Positions 1 to 9,174 are shown, counted from the stretch's first letter. The stretch is 64,000 nucleotides of DNA from Pseudomonas sp. GM50 (GCF_000282375.1 NZ_AKJK01000108.1:1-64000); one strand, 5' to 3'. Numbers and translations: made by a program. The notes: a model not told the origin generated them from the sequence alone.

Positions 1-40
1 CGGAACGCCGCATCGCCCCGTTCGGCTGCGAAGCAGTCGT

Positions 41-135
41 AAAACCATTGCATGCGGTGTATCTGATACACCGCGATTGCAGGTTTTGGGGCCGCTTCGC
101 GACCCAACGGGGGCAAGCCCCCTCGCCACAACAGG
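41..135. repeat. Imperfect palindrome followed by a Pseudomonas-type intergenic repeat
   Basis: Positions 41-62 and 66-87 form an imperfect inverted repeat: both ends (AAAACC and GCGGTGTAT) pair perfectly around a CTG centre, with a mismatched middle. It runs straight into a second hairpin-forming stretch at 88-135 containing GGGGGCAAGCCCCC, a familiar Pseudomonas intergenic repeat core. No gene is visible in 1-197. Confidence 0.5.
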
Positions 136-197
136 TTTGCGGACCTCAACTGACAGGCATTAACCGCGCCCGCCCGGTTTTTTTGTTAGACCACATC

Positions 198-237
198 AAA
201 AAAGCCCCGTGCCGGCTTCCCGACAAGGGGCTTTTTT
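198..237. terminator. Rho-independent terminator downstream of the Hsp20 gene
   Basis: AAAAAAGCCCC at 198-208 pairs with GGGGCTTTTTT at 227-237, with a GC-rich loop. The A-run and T-run on either side allow it to work in both directions. It ends the leftward Hsp20 transcript, whose stop codon is at 262. Confidence 0.85.
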
Positions 238-261
238 GCGCGAAGTGTCTGTCTTGGCGAT

Positions 262-807
262 TCATCTGGATTTGATCTGCACCTTTTTGTCCGCGTTCAT
301 GGCTTCGGGCTTTTTCGGCAGCGAAATGCTCAGCACACCTTTACTGAAGTTCGCTTCGATCTTGTCGGCATCGACGCCTTTAGGCAGGCTGAATGCCCGC
401 TGGAAGGAGCCATAGTGACGCTCTGACAGGTGATAACCCTTTCTTTTTTCTTCCTTGTCCTCTTTCTTTTCACCCTTGATGATCAGATTGCCGTTGGACA
501 ATCTGATGTCGATATTTTCCTGATCCATGCCCGGCAGTTCGGCGGTGATTTCGAAGCTTTCATCCTTCTCGGTAATGTCTACCGCAGGCAGGCTGCGGCC
601 GATAAAATCCCGACTCCAGAACGGTTCGACATCAAACAGCCCACGCCGAAAAGGCGTCAGCCCCGAGCCACGATTGAAGTCTTCGAACAGGTGATCGACC
701 TGTTGGCGCAGTTTTTCCAGGGGCCGCCAAGGGTCTGTCGCCATTGGTTGCTGATCGGTTTTTTCGTCGTCGGTATGCACCGGCATTTTTTTCTCGAAAT
801 TGGCCAT
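262..807 (-). CDS. Hsp20/alpha-crystallin family small heat-shock protein
   Basis: Small ATP-independent chaperone (181 aa) that holds unfolding proteins in the cytoplasm for later refolding. The alpha-crystallin domain covers roughly residues 70-165, with the family signatures AELPGM, a basic/acidic loop rich in KEDKEEKR, and a closing beta-strand GVLSISLPK. The N-terminal arm is longer than in IbpA-type proteins, so this is not an ibpA orthologue by length. The ATG at 807 has AGGAGG a few bases upstream. The gene stands alone: terminator at 198-237, divergent or unrelated neighbours. Heat control is expected for the family, but I could not read a sigma-32 promoter with confidence. Confidence 0.93.
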   Translation of the reverse strand: MANFEKKMPVHTDDEKTDQQPMATDPWRPLEKLRQQVDHLFEDFNRGSGLTPFRRGLFDVEPFWSRDFIGRSLPAVDITEKDESFEITAELPGMDQENIDIRLSNGNLIIKGEKKEDKEEKRKGYHLSERHYGSFQRAFSLPKGVDADKIEANFSKGVLSISLPKKPEAMNADKKVQIKSR

Positions 808-952
808 TTTTCATTCCTCCTATCGAGCACTGCGGTGGGCCGGGAACGTCTCGGAGGCCGGTCCACCACGACAGATTCAGGCCTTACCTTAAAAGGTTAG
901 TATTCCTGCGGCTGCCAGGCCAACCAACAGTCGGTTTCTGGCGGCGAGCCGT

Positions 953-1849
953 CTATCTCGAGAACTTGCGCGCACCGACCACGCAAAGAATCACCGCAAC
1001 AGTCACACCCAACATGCCAAGGCTGACTTGCTCATGCAGCAGCGTGGCCGCCAGCGCCAAGCCAAAAAACGGCTGTAGCAGCTGAAGCTGACCGACGGCG
1101 GCAATCCCGCCCTGAGCCAGCCCGCGATACCAGAACACGAAACCGATAAACATGCTGAACAGCGAGACGTAAGCCAGGCTGAACCAGGCGGTCGGGGTGA
1201 TTCCCGAGAGCGAAGGCGGGGCCAGGAACCAGGTCAGCGGGATCATGACCGGCAGCGACAGCACCAGGGCCCAGGAAATCACCTGCCAGCCGCCCAGTGT
1301 TCTTGAAAGCTTCGCGCCTTCTGCATAGCCCAATCCGCAGGCGAGGATGGCCAGCAACATCAGAATGTCCCCCGCAGGAGAAGCGGTCAGGCCTTGGGAG
1401 ACGGCAAACCCCACCACCAGCAGGCTGCCCAACACCGAGAAAAACCAGAACACCGGCCGGGGACGCTCGCCACCGCGCCAGACCCCGAAGGCTGCCGTGG
1501 CCAGTGGCAACAGGCCTACGAAGACGATGGAATGCGCAGACGTCACATATTGCAGCGCCAGCGCAGTCAGCAGCGGAAACCCGAATACAACGCCCAAGGC
1601 CACGATTGCCAGGGAGAGAAGCTGACTCTTGGCCGGTCGCTTTTCGTTGAAAAGCAGCAACATGCACAGCGCCAAAATGGCCGCGATGCTGGCCCGGGCC
1701 ACCGTCAAGAAGACCGGATCAAATTCCAGAACGGCCACCCGTGTTGCCGGCAGCGAGCCGCTGAAGATGAGCACGCCAATGAACCCGTTGAGCCATCCGC
1801 TCGCGGTCTTTTCCGTGGTGTGGTGTTGCAGGTGCGATGTGCGTTCCAT
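953..1849 (-). CDS. EamA/DMT-family transporter
   Basis: Inner-membrane protein of 298 aa with about ten hydrophobic helices in two repeated halves, the layout of EamA (drug/metabolite transporter) exporters. The segment GFIGVLIFSGSLPATRVAV near the N-terminus is typical of the first EamA repeat. Substrate is unknown. It is divergent from the MocR-type regulator at 1938 across an 88-bp gap. That arrangement is common for MocR regulators and their targets, so the regulator probably controls this transporter (inference). ATG at 1849 is the only sensible start before the helices. Confidence 0.9.
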   Translation of the reverse strand: MERTSHLQHHTTEKTASGWLNGFIGVLIFSGSLPATRVAVLEFDPVFLTVARASIAAILALCMLLLFNEKRPAKSQLLSLAIVALGVVFGFPLLTALALQYVTSAHSIVFVGLLPLATAAFGVWRGGERPRPVFWFFSVLGSLLVVGFAVSQGLTASPAGDILMLLAILACGLGYAEGAKLSRTLGGWQVISWALVLSLPVMIPLTWFLAPPSLSGITPTAWFSLAYVSLFSMFIGFVFWYRGLAQGGIAAVGQLQLLQPFFGLALAATLLHEQVSLGMLGVTVAVILCVVGARKFSR

Positions 1850-1937
1850 TGAGGTTCCCCTTCATGCAGGTTGCATGGGAGGCATCGTATGGACGAAACT
1901 CAATACAATCAAAATATTGTCATGGATACACTTGCGC

Positions 1938-3269
1938 ATGCCTCGTTCACGCTATAAATCACTGGTGGATGAATTTGCCGCGGATATCCGCTCAGGACGA
2001 CTGTTGCCGGGCACGCGCCTGCCAACCCACCGCCAGCTGGCGGCAACGGAAGGCCTGGCCCTGGTGACGGCTAGCCGGGTTTACGCGGAGCTGGAAGCCA
2101 TGGGCCTGGTCAGCGGGGAGATGGGGCGGGGGACTTTCGTCAGGGAAACCTCGTGGTCGCCAGGCCAGAGTATTGACCAGCATAGCGTTGCCGCTGGCAT
2201 GACGGACCTGAACTTCAACTATCCGGCGCTTCCCGGGCAGGCAGAACTGCTGCGAAATGCCCTGCGCCAACTCGCATCGGCCGGCGATCTGGAATCGCTG
2301 CTGCGCTACCAGCCACACGCGGGGCGCCCGCATGAACGCGCCTCTGTGGCGCGACATCTGCGCGTCCGAGGCCTGACGGTCGAGGCGGAGCAGGTGCTGA
2401 TCGTCACCGGTGCCCAGCAGGGGTTGGCCGTGACGATGATGGCGCTGTTGCAACCCGGTGACGTGATTGCGGCGGATGCCTTGACCTATTCGGGATTCAA
2501 GGCCCTGGCCGACTCACTGCACCTTGAAATCGTGCCCATTCCAGTGCTCGATCACGGTCCGGATCTGGAGGCGCTGGAAAGCCTGTGCCGGCACAGGCGC
2601 GTACGGGCCGTGTACACGATGCCGACCCTGCACAATCCGCTGGGATGGGTGATGAGTGCCGATCAACGCGACTGTCTGGTGACGATTGCGCGCCGACATG
2701 GGCTATTGATCATCGAGGACGCCGCTTATGCCTTCCTGGCGGAGAATCCCCCCGCACCGCTGGCGGACCTCGCCCCTGAGAGAACGGTGTACGTATCAGG
2801 CCTCTCCAAGAGCGTGGCCACCGGACTGCGCGTCGGCTTCGTCGTCGCCCCCCTTCAACACGTGCCCGCGCTGGAGCGCACGATCAAAGCGACGACCTGG
2901 AATACTCCGGGCGTGATGACGGCAATCGCCACTGCATGGCTCGACGACGGCACCGTCATGCAACTGGAAGCCGAGAAGCGCCAGGACGCGCAAGCGAGGC
3001 AAGTCGTGGCCGGCGAGGTACTGGCGGGGCTGCGCTGCATTCGCCATCCCTCGTCGTATTTTCTTTGGCTGCCGTTGTCGGAAGACGCAAGGGCCGATCA
3101 GATCGCCATGGCGTTGATGCGCGAAAACGTCTCGGTTTCCACCGCCGAACCGTTCGCCACTTCGGCCAACGTCCCGCATGCGTTTCGTCTGGCGCTGGGC
3201 TCCGTGGAGATGGGCGCATTGCGCGAGGCGCTGGAAAAAGTGAAGTGGATGATTGGGGCTTATTCGTAG
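1938..3269 (+). CDS. MocR-type PLP-dependent transcriptional regulator (GntR HTH + aminotransferase fold)
   Basis: 443 aa. Residues 1-70 form a GntR winged helix (YKSLVDEFAADIRSGRLLPG, then LPTHRQLA). The rest is a fold-type I aminotransferase domain with a PLP-lysine context SGLSKSVATGLRVGF and upstream EDAAYAFL. Such proteins bind pyridoxal phosphate as a sensor cofactor rather than acting as enzymes. I chose the ATG at 1938 because homology starts there (MPRSRYKSLV); the frame stays open to 1629, but that part is antisense to the EamA gene. The divergent EamA exporter is the likely target. Confidence 0.9.
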   Translation: MPRSRYKSLVDEFAADIRSGRLLPGTRLPTHRQLAATEGLALVTASRVYAELEAMGLVSGEMGRGTFVRETSWSPGQSIDQHSVAAGMTDLNFNYPALPGQAELLRNALRQLASAGDLESLLRYQPHAGRPHERASVARHLRVRGLTVEAEQVLIVTGAQQGLAVTMMALLQPGDVIAADALTYSGFKALADSLHLEIVPIPVLDHGPDLEALESLCRHRRVRAVYTMPTLHNPLGWVMSADQRDCLVTIARRHGLLIIEDAAYAFLAENPPAPLADLAPERTVYVSGLSKSVATGLRVGFVVAPLQHVPALERTIKATTWNTPGVMTAIATAWLDDGTVMQLEAEKRQDAQARQVVAGEVLAGLRCIRHPSSYFLWLPLSEDARADQIAMALMRENVSVSTAEPFATSANVPHAFRLALGSVEMGALREALEKVKWMIGAYS

Positions 3270-3295
3270 TCGGAAGAGGGCTGTGCAGAGTTGAT

Positions 3296-4177
3296 TCAAG
3301 CGCCGCTCTGAACCTGCTCAACGATCAGTTGGGCCAATACCCGTACCGGCTCGGTAAAACTTTGCCGAGGCCGATGGACGAGGCCGATATCACGATGGAA
3401 GGTGTGTTGCCCCAAGTCCAGCGCACGCACCCCGGCCGGCCAATCCTGATGGGTCGCCGTCTGCGGCACCAGCGCAACACCGACGCCATTTTCGACCAGC
3501 TTGATAATGGCCTCCAGTTCATCCAGCTCGCACACTTCACGCAAGGTGAAATGCATCTGCCGCAAGAAGCGATCGACCTGCCTGCCGCCGAACGATGACC
3601 GGTCGTAGCGAATGAAGGGTTGGCTGGAAAGCAGTGCCGACCAGTCTTCTCCGGGCACATCGCGCGGAACGATCAGCCGGTAGGGCTCAAGTGCCAGGGT
3701 CGTCCAGCGCAGATCGCTTTGCAGCGAGAAGGGCGGGCGAATGATCACCGCCATGTCGATCTCGCCGGCATCCACCAGGTTGACCAACTCCATCGACAGA
3801 CCCGGGATCACACGGGTTCGGCATTGCGGACATTGTTGGTGAAATCTGGCGAGCGCATCCGGTAAGTACGAGCGCTGCACGGAAGCGATGGCGCCGATGT
3901 TCACCAGGACGCTGGCCGGCAGCCCAACCGTGGTAGACCCCAGATTGTCATAAAGGCGAAGCAGCTCCTGCGCCTGCAGAAGTATCTGGTGCCCCATTCT
4001 GTTCAGGTGAGCCGAGCGGCCCTTGCGGTCGAAAATCTGGAAACCCAGCTCGGCCTCCAGACGTTGCATCTGGGCGCTCACGGCGGCCTGCGTCAGCCCG
4101 ATCCTGTTGCCGGCAGCGGCAAAGGTGCCTTCCCGTGCGACGGCGATAAGTGTTTTCAGTTCTTTGATCATTAACAA
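3296..4177 (-). CDS. LysR-family transcriptional regulator
   Basis: 293 aa. The N-terminal HTH (residues about 3-62: LIAVAREGTFAAAGNRIGLT, AAVSAQMQRLEAELG) is classic LysR, followed by a substrate-binding domain with two Rossmann-like lobes. The start may be ATG 4177 or ATG 4171 (MIKELKTL); the second fits the family better. It is divergent from the VOC gene at 4291. The 113-bp AT-rich gap between them should hold its operator, so the rightward catabolic genes are the likely regulon. Confidence 0.92.
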   Translation of the reverse strand: MLMIKELKTLIAVAREGTFAAAGNRIGLTQAAVSAQMQRLEAELGFQIFDRKGRSAHLNRMGHQILLQAQELLRLYDNLGSTTVGLPASVLVNIGAIASVQRSYLPDALARFHQQCPQCRTRVIPGLSMELVNLVDAGEIDMAVIIRPPFSLQSDLRWTTLALEPYRLIVPRDVPGEDWSALLSSQPFIRYDRSSFGGRQVDRFLRQMHFTLREVCELDELEAIIKLVENGVGVALVPQTATHQDWPAGVRALDLGQHTFHRDIGLVHRPRQSFTEPVRVLAQLIVEQVQSGA

Positions 4178-4290
4178 ATATTAGTTGTGTTTCTAAGAAA
4201 TATATATTGATTTTTTTGTTTGGTCTGCGGCTCTACGATTGGCTCCGTTCTCAAAAACAAAACCGATAAAAAACCTTGATTGGAGTTCCG

Positions 4291-4716
4291 ATGAGCCTTT
4301 CTCCTTTTCACCTGGCGATCCCTGTTTATGACCTCGCGGCGGCACGCACCTTTTACGGTGAAGTGTTCGGGCTGCAAGAGGGTCGCTCCAGCACGCAGTG
4401 GGTCGACTTTGATTTCTACGGTCACCAACTGGTTATTCATGAACACCCAAAGACTGCTTCCCAAGAGAGCGTCCACAGCAATCCGGTAGACGGGCACGAC
4501 GTCCCCGTTCCGCACTTCGGCATCATCCTGGAGTGGCAGCAGTGGGAAGCCCTGGCCGAGCGCCTGAAGTCCTTTGGTACCGAGTTTGTGATTGAACCCT
4601 ACATTCGATTCAAGGGGCAGGTCGGCGAACAAGCCACCATGTTCCTGTTCGACCCGTGTGGCAACGCACTTGAGTTCAAGGCGTTCAAGGATATGAGCCA
4701 GCTCTTCGCCAAGTAA
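4291..4716 (+). CDS. VOC (glyoxalase/bleomycin-resistance/dioxygenase) family protein
   Basis: 141-aa single VOC module with the beta-alpha-beta-beta-beta repeat. It begins with a metal-ligand His in FHLAIPVYDLAAARTFY and ends with a ligand Glu in FLFDPCGNALEFKAF. These enzymes use a divalent metal for isomerisation, lyase or ring-cleavage chemistry; the substrate is not deducible. ATG 4291 has GGAG seven bases upstream, whereas an in-frame TTG at 4276 has none. It is the first gene to the right of the divergent LysR regulator and precedes a symporter and reductases, which fits a small catabolic or detoxification unit. Confidence 0.85.
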   Translation: MSLSPFHLAIPVYDLAAARTFYGEVFGLQEGRSSTQWVDFDFYGHQLVIHEHPKTASQESVHSNPVDGHDVPVPHFGIILEWQQWEALAERLKSFGTEFVIEPYIRFKGQVGEQATMFLFDPCGNALEFKAFKDMSQLFAK

Positions 4717-4723
4717 TAGAAGT

Positions 4724-4748
4724 AATGGCACAACCTTGTTGTGCCATT
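4724..4748 (+). terminator. Hairpin after the VOC gene
   Basis: A ten-base perfect stem (AATGGCACAA / TTGTGCCATT) with a five-base loop lies 8 bp after the stop codon. There is no T-run after it, so it may only attenuate or protect the 3' end instead of ending transcription before the symporter gene. Confidence 0.5.
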
Positions 4749-4829
4749 CGATTTCAAGTGAGCTGGAAGCTCATGACTCTAGCAACTGCTACGTAACGCA
4801 GTCCTTTCATTCCAACAAGAAGGCTAGAC

Positions 4830-6089
4830 ATGAAACGTATCCCTTTGGTTTGGCAAATAGTTGCCGGGCTGTTGCTTGGCGTGCTCGTCGGTTGGTACTT
4901 CAATACACACCCGCAATATCAAGGGTGGATCAGTTCTGAAATCCTCAAACCCCTTGGCGATATCTTCATCAAGATGATGAAGATGGTCGTGGTTCCCATT
5001 GTCTTCTGTTGCATGATCCTGGGGATTGCCGGCGGCGGTGATAACAAGTCTTTTGGGCGCATGGGCGTCAAGTCGCTGGGGTATTTCTTCGCGATTACCG
5101 GCCTGGCCATTGTGATGGGGTTGTGTTTCGCCAATATCTTCGAGCCCGGCACGGGCACTGATATTTCGGGCATTTCCCACAGCACCGCTTCGGTCAACAT
5201 GGAGCCTTCGAAGGGCGCTCTCGTCATCTTGCAGAACATCGTTCCCGATAACGTTTTTGTCGCGATGTCGGAAGCGAAGTTGCTCTCGGTACTGTTCTTC
5301 GCCGTGTTGTTTGGCCTGGCATTGAACTCGCTTCCCAGAGAAAAAAGCGCACCGGTAGTGGCGGTGGTTCAAGGCATTTCTGATGCCATGTTCAAGGTCG
5401 TCAGTATTGTCATGGCTTATGCGCCGATCGGGGTATTCGGCATGATTGGCGCTACCGTGGCGACCTTCGGTTTTGCCTCACTGTTGCCTTTGCTCAAGTT
5501 GATCGGTGTGGTTTATCTGGCCCTGATTGTCTTTGCGCTGGTGGTGCTGGGCGGCATTTGCTACCTGATTGGCGAGAATATTTTCAAACTGATCAAGTAC
5601 TTTCGTAATGAGCTGATTCTGGCGTTCTCCAGCGCCGCCTCGGCGTCGGTCATGCCGCAGCTGATGAGCAAGCTGGAACACTATGGCGTGCCGCGCCGCA
5701 TCGTCAGTTTCGTGGTGCCGGTGGGGTATGCATTCAACCTGGATGGCGCATCGATCTTCCTCGGCGTGGCGACGATTTTTGTCGCGCAACTCTATGGGAT
5801 CGACCTGTCGCTGTCCCAGCAGATACTGCTGGTGGTGACGATGGTGCTGACCTCCAAAGGGGCTGCCGGAGTTCCCGGCTTCGCCATCATCATCCTGTCC
5901 GCCACCTTGGCATCGGCCGGTCTTCCACTGGAAGGGGTCGCACTGATTGCCGGCATTTTCCGGATTATCGACAGCGGTACCACCACCCTGAACGTGCTGG
6001 GTAATGCGATTGCACCCTTGGTCATCGCCAAATGGGAAAAGGTCAGCATTGAGCCTTCGGGGGTTGCCCGGGTGGTGCAGAAAACCTAG
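4830..6089 (+). CDS. Dicarboxylate/amino acid:cation symporter (DAACS family)
   Basis: 419-aa inner-membrane symporter of the GltP/DctA family, which takes up C4-dicarboxylates or acidic amino acids with protons or sodium. Seen: the N-terminal helix LVWQIVAGLLLGVLVGW, the serine-rich re-entrant loop SSAASASVMPQL, the GYAFNLDGASIF segment, and the second loop TSKGAAGVPG. All are hallmark transport-core motifs. It sits between the VOC protein and old yellow enzyme genes in the same orientation and probably imports the substrate for them (inference). Confidence 0.92.
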   Translation: MKRIPLVWQIVAGLLLGVLVGWYFNTHPQYQGWISSEILKPLGDIFIKMMKMVVVPIVFCCMILGIAGGGDNKSFGRMGVKSLGYFFAITGLAIVMGLCFANIFEPGTGTDISGISHSTASVNMEPSKGALVILQNIVPDNVFVAMSEAKLLSVLFFAVLFGLALNSLPREKSAPVVAVVQGISDAMFKVVSIVMAYAPIGVFGMIGATVATFGFASLLPLLKLIGVVYLALIVFALVVLGGICYLIGENIFKLIKYFRNELILAFSSAASASVMPQLMSKLEHYGVPRRIVSFVVPVGYAFNLDGASIFLGVATIFVAQLYGIDLSLSQQILLVVTMVLTSKGAAGVPGFAIIILSATLASAGLPLEGVALIAGIFRIIDSGTTTLNVLGNAIAPLVIAKWEKVSIEPSGVARVVQKT

Positions 6090-6094
6090 CCATG

Positions 6095-6136
6095 AAGAGC
6101 CGTCGGCCAACCCTGGGCGATGGCTCTGGTCTTTTA
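6095..6136 (+). terminator. Possible terminator after the symporter gene
   Basis: AGAGCC and GGCTCT close a partly mismatched hairpin just after the stop codon, followed by a short TCTTTTATT tract. It is moderate in strength and may only partly separate the symporter from the reductase genes. Confidence 0.4.
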
Positions 6137-6149
6137 TTCGAGGTAAAAC

Positions 6150-7271
6150 ATGACCGATAACAGCCTGAGAACCGATCTTTTTTCTGCGTACCGAATGGGC
6201 GCATTCGATCTCCCCAACCGTATTGTCATGGCGCCAGTCACCCGTAGCCGCATGGGTGAAGACGGTGTGCCTGACGAATTGCATGCCACTTACTACGCCC
6301 AGCGGGCCAGCGCCGGACTGCTTATCAGCGAGGCCACCAATATTTCCGCCCAGGGTCGCGGCTATGCCATGACCCCTGGTATCTGGACGCCAGAGCAGGT
6401 GGCTGGCTGGAAGAAGGTGACCGATGCCGTCCATGCCGCGGGGGGGCGAATCGTTTGCCAGCTGTGGCACGTGGGACGCTTCTCCCACGTAGACCTGCAA
6501 CCGGATGGCGCACTTCCGGTGGCGCCATCGGCGATCAAAGCCCAAGGCACCACCTACACCGCCAACGGCGTGGTTGAAGTGTCCATGCCCCGCGCTCTGG
6601 AGACATCGGAGATCCCGGGCATCATCGAGCAGTACAAGCACGCAGCCGAATGTGCAAAACGCGCAGGCTTCGACGGCGTTGAAGTTCACTCTGCCAACAG
6701 CTATCTGCTAGACCAGTTCTTGCGCGATTCCACCAATCAGCGCACCGACCAATACGGCGGTTCCATCGAGAACCGGACTCGGTTGACCCTCGAAGTCACC
6801 GAAGCCGTGGTCGCGATCTGGGGCAGCGACCGGGTTGGCATCCGCCTCTCGCCGGTGACGCCGGACGCGGGCAATACACCGCCCGACAGCAACGTCATGG
6901 TCACCTACGGCTATCTGATCAAGCGACTGAATGCGTTCCACCTGGCATATCTGCATATCGTCGAAGGGGCCACCGCCACATCTCGCGATGTACCGGAAGG
7001 CATTGACCTGGACGCGCTACGGGCGTTGTTCCACGGCCCGTACATTGGCAACAACGGTTATGACCTTGATCTGGCCGTTTCGCGGCGCGCGCAAGGCAAG
7101 GTCGATGCCGTCGCATTCGGCCGACCTTTTATCGCCAACCCGGATCTGGTCGAGCGTCTGCGCTTTGGCTTCGAGTTGGTCGTTGCACCCCGTGAGGCTT
7201 ACTACGGCGGTGGGGCAGAGGGTTACACCGACTGGCCCACCACCAACGCTGGAGGTGAAGTGAATGTCTGA
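6150..7271 (+). CDS. Old yellow enzyme family alkene reductase
   Basis: 373-aa FMN-dependent TIM-barrel ene-reductase (NemA/XenB type) that reduces activated C=C bonds or nitro groups with NADPH. Seen: the N-terminal FMN-binding stretch PNRIVMAPVTRSRM, the active-site segment GVEVHSANSYLLDQFLRD (usually HGANGYL, so two small substitutions), and YGGSIENRTR. It is followed after an 8-bp overlap by the aldo/keto reductase, indicating coupled translation. The two reductases probably act on consecutive carbonyl or enone intermediates. Confidence 0.92.
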   Translation: MTDNSLRTDLFSAYRMGAFDLPNRIVMAPVTRSRMGEDGVPDELHATYYAQRASAGLLISEATNISAQGRGYAMTPGIWTPEQVAGWKKVTDAVHAAGGRIVCQLWHVGRFSHVDLQPDGALPVAPSAIKAQGTTYTANGVVEVSMPRALETSEIPGIIEQYKHAAECAKRAGFDGVEVHSANSYLLDQFLRDSTNQRTDQYGGSIENRTRLTLEVTEAVVAIWGSDRVGIRLSPVTPDAGNTPPDSNVMVTYGYLIKRLNAFHLAYLHIVEGATATSRDVPEGIDLDALRALFHGPYIGNNGYDLDLAVSRRAQGKVDAVAFGRPFIANPDLVERLRFGFELVVAPREAYYGGGAEGYTDWPTTNAGGEVNV

Positions 7272-8298
7272 TCAACGGAAAACTCCACTCGGCAAATCCC
7301 GGGCGCTGGTCAGCCCCATCGGGCTGGGCACCGTCGGCATGGCGGGCTTCAACAACCACGTCAACTATCGCCAGTTCGAAGAAGCCATCGGTGTAGCTTT
7401 CGAAGGAGGCATCCAACACTTCGACGCAGCGCCGTTCTATGGGCATGGCAAGGCCGAGTATTACTTGGGGCATGCGATCCGGGAGCTGGGAATTCGCCAA
7501 CACGTAACGCTCAGCACCAAGGCTGGCCGGATTCTGAAGCCCGCCAATCGCTTCAGGGAAGTGAAAGGGCGATATGCAATTGATTGGGTCGAGCCGCTGC
7601 CCTTTGTGGCGGAGTACGACTACTCCTACGACGGCATCATGCGTTCGTTCGAAGACAGCCAGTTTCGCCTGGGGCAAGACTTCATCGACGTTCTGCTTTT
7701 GCATGATGTGGGCGAAGCCTGGCACGGCGATCAGGCCGCCATCTATTGGGATCAGCTCAATAAAAGCGGTGGCTACCGGGCGCTCGATGAGTTGCGCGGA
7801 GGCGGCTATATATCGGCCGTTGGCCTCGGCGTAAACGACACCGATTCGGTACTTCGCGCCTCGTCCGAGTTCGACATCGATTGTGCACTGATTGCCGGGC
7901 GCTACTCATTGCTCAATCACGCGCCGTTGGACGGTGCCTTTGACGAACTCCAAAAGCGCAATGTCTCGGTCATCGCGGCAGGTGTTTTCAACTCGGGAAT
8001 TCTGGCGACAGGAACGAAAGCCGGCAACTTGACGTATGACTACAACACCGTCCCCGAGGACATCCTGACGCGCGTCAGGAGCATCGAAAAAGTGTGCGAT
8101 GCGTTCAATGTCGAACTTGTGTCCGCCGCGATCGAGTTCGTCAAATTGCACCCCGCCGTCAGCACGGTGTTGCTCGGTGCGCAGAACGCAGAGGCCGTCA
8201 GCACGAATCTTCAAGCGGCGTCCAGATCAGCCCCCAAGGCCTTCTGGGAAATGTTGAAAGTGCGCGGCTTGATCCCCGAAAAAGCGCCGGTTGAATGA
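7264..8298 (+). CDS. Aldo/keto reductase
   Basis: 344-aa NAD(P)H-dependent oxidoreductase of the aldo/keto reductase barrel. Catalytic tetrad residues can be located: Asp and Tyr in FDAAPFYGHGKAEYYLG, Lys in TLSTKAGR, His in LLLHDVG. The overall sequence resembles the L-fucose/D-threo-aldose 1-dehydrogenase and pyridoxal 4-dehydrogenase subgroup rather than classic aldose reductase. It overlaps the old yellow enzyme gene by 8 bp and is followed by the NTF2-fold genes in the same direction. The substrate is unknown. Confidence 0.9.
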   Translation: MSDQRKTPLGKSRALVSPIGLGTVGMAGFNNHVNYRQFEEAIGVAFEGGIQHFDAAPFYGHGKAEYYLGHAIRELGIRQHVTLSTKAGRILKPANRFREVKGRYAIDWVEPLPFVAEYDYSYDGIMRSFEDSQFRLGQDFIDVLLLHDVGEAWHGDQAAIYWDQLNKSGGYRALDELRGGGYISAVGLGVNDTDSVLRASSEFDIDCALIAGRYSLLNHAPLDGAFDELQKRNVSVIAAGVFNSGILATGTKAGNLTYDYNTVPEDILTRVRSIEKVCDAFNVELVSAAIEFVKLHPAVSTVLLGAQNAEAVSTNLQAASRSAPKAFWEMLKVRGLIPEKAPVE

Positions 8299-8377
8299 TT
8301 GCAGGCCGGCGCCTTGCAACCGCACATGAGTGCGAAAAAAACCAATCCCGTGTCAGTTACTTATCAGGAGTCATGCA

Positions 8378-8758
8378 ATGAGCAGTCTTACTTACGTTCA
8401 GGAATACAACGCGATTGTCGAGGTGCTTAACCAGTACAACGAAGGTGGCGCGAAGGCCGACAGCGCGCTGATGAAACCCGCCTTCAACGAGCAGGCCACC
8501 ATGTTTGGTGTCGATGGCGACAAGCTCGTCGGCGGCGCGATCCAGAATCTCTACGACGTCATTGACACCGCGTTCCGTCCATCCCCGGAAGCCAAAGCCG
8601 CCATCGTGCGCATCGACATCGTCGGCACGGCTGCCAGTGCGCGGGTCGATACCGACAACGTTTCCGGATTCCGCTTCACCGACTTCTTCAACCTGCTGAA
8701 GGTAGAGGGCAAGTGGACCATCGTCAGCAAGATCTACCACACCCATCCGAACACCTGA
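8378..8758 (+). CDS. NTF2-fold nuclear-transport-factor-2-like protein, lumazine-binding type (copy 1)
   Basis: 126-aa cone-shaped NTF2-fold protein of the type annotated as putative lumazine-binding. Seen: N-terminal helix YNAIVEVLNQYNEGG, central FNEQATMFGVDGDKLVGG, and the closing strand NLLKVEGKWTIVSKIYHTH. Such proteins act as small enzymes or as ligand carriers; no catalytic residues can be assigned. ATG 8378 is preceded by CAGGAG; the frame opens earlier without a ribosome site. It is clearly related to the next gene, so the pair is a tandem duplication. Confidence 0.8.
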   Translation: MSSLTYVQEYNAIVEVLNQYNEGGAKADSALMKPAFNEQATMFGVDGDKLVGGAIQNLYDVIDTAFRPSPEAKAAIVRIDIVGTAASARVDTDNVSGFRFTDFFNLLKVEGKWTIVSKIYHTHPNT

Positions 8759-8787
8759 TCCCTCGTCTTCACCGAAAGGAGAGCACC

Positions 8788-9174
8788 ATGTCAAAGAACA
8801 TCAAGGCAGTACCGACCGCCGAGTACAACGCCGTCATTGCCGTCGCCAATCAGTACGTTGAAGGACTGCGGGCGGGCAGTACGGAAGGTGTCGCGAAGGC
8901 ATTCCACCAAGACGCGGTGATGTATGGCTTCACTAATGGCCAACTGCTCGGCGGCCCGATCAAAAACCTGTTTGATTTCGTTCGGAAAAACGGCAGTGCC
9001 CCCGACATCACAACCCGTCTCGACGTACTGGCGATCACGCCGACGACCGCTGTTGTGCGTGTTGATATGGAGAAGGATGCGATCGGTGCCGACTACAACG
9101 ATTACCTGACCCTGATCAAAATCGATGGTGCCTGGAAGGTCATCGCCAAGGTCTATCACCAGTTCGAAGGTTGA
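8788..9174 (+). CDS. NTF2-fold nuclear-transport-factor-2-like protein, lumazine-binding type (copy 2)
   Basis: 128 aa, paralogous to the preceding gene (AEYNAVIAVANQYVEGL, DAVMYGFTNGQLLGGPIKNL, LIKIDGAWKVIAKVYH in matching places). ATG 8788 has AAAGGAGAG upstream and lies 29 bp after the first copy, so both belong to the same transcript as the reductases. Side-by-side copies of this fold could form a heteromer or act on successive intermediates (inference). Confidence 0.8.
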   Translation: MSKNIKAVPTAEYNAVIAVANQYVEGLRAGSTEGVAKAFHQDAVMYGFTNGQLLGGPIKNLFDFVRKNGSAPDITTRLDVLAITPTTAVVRVDMEKDAIGADYNDYLTLIKIDGAWKVIAKVYHQFEG

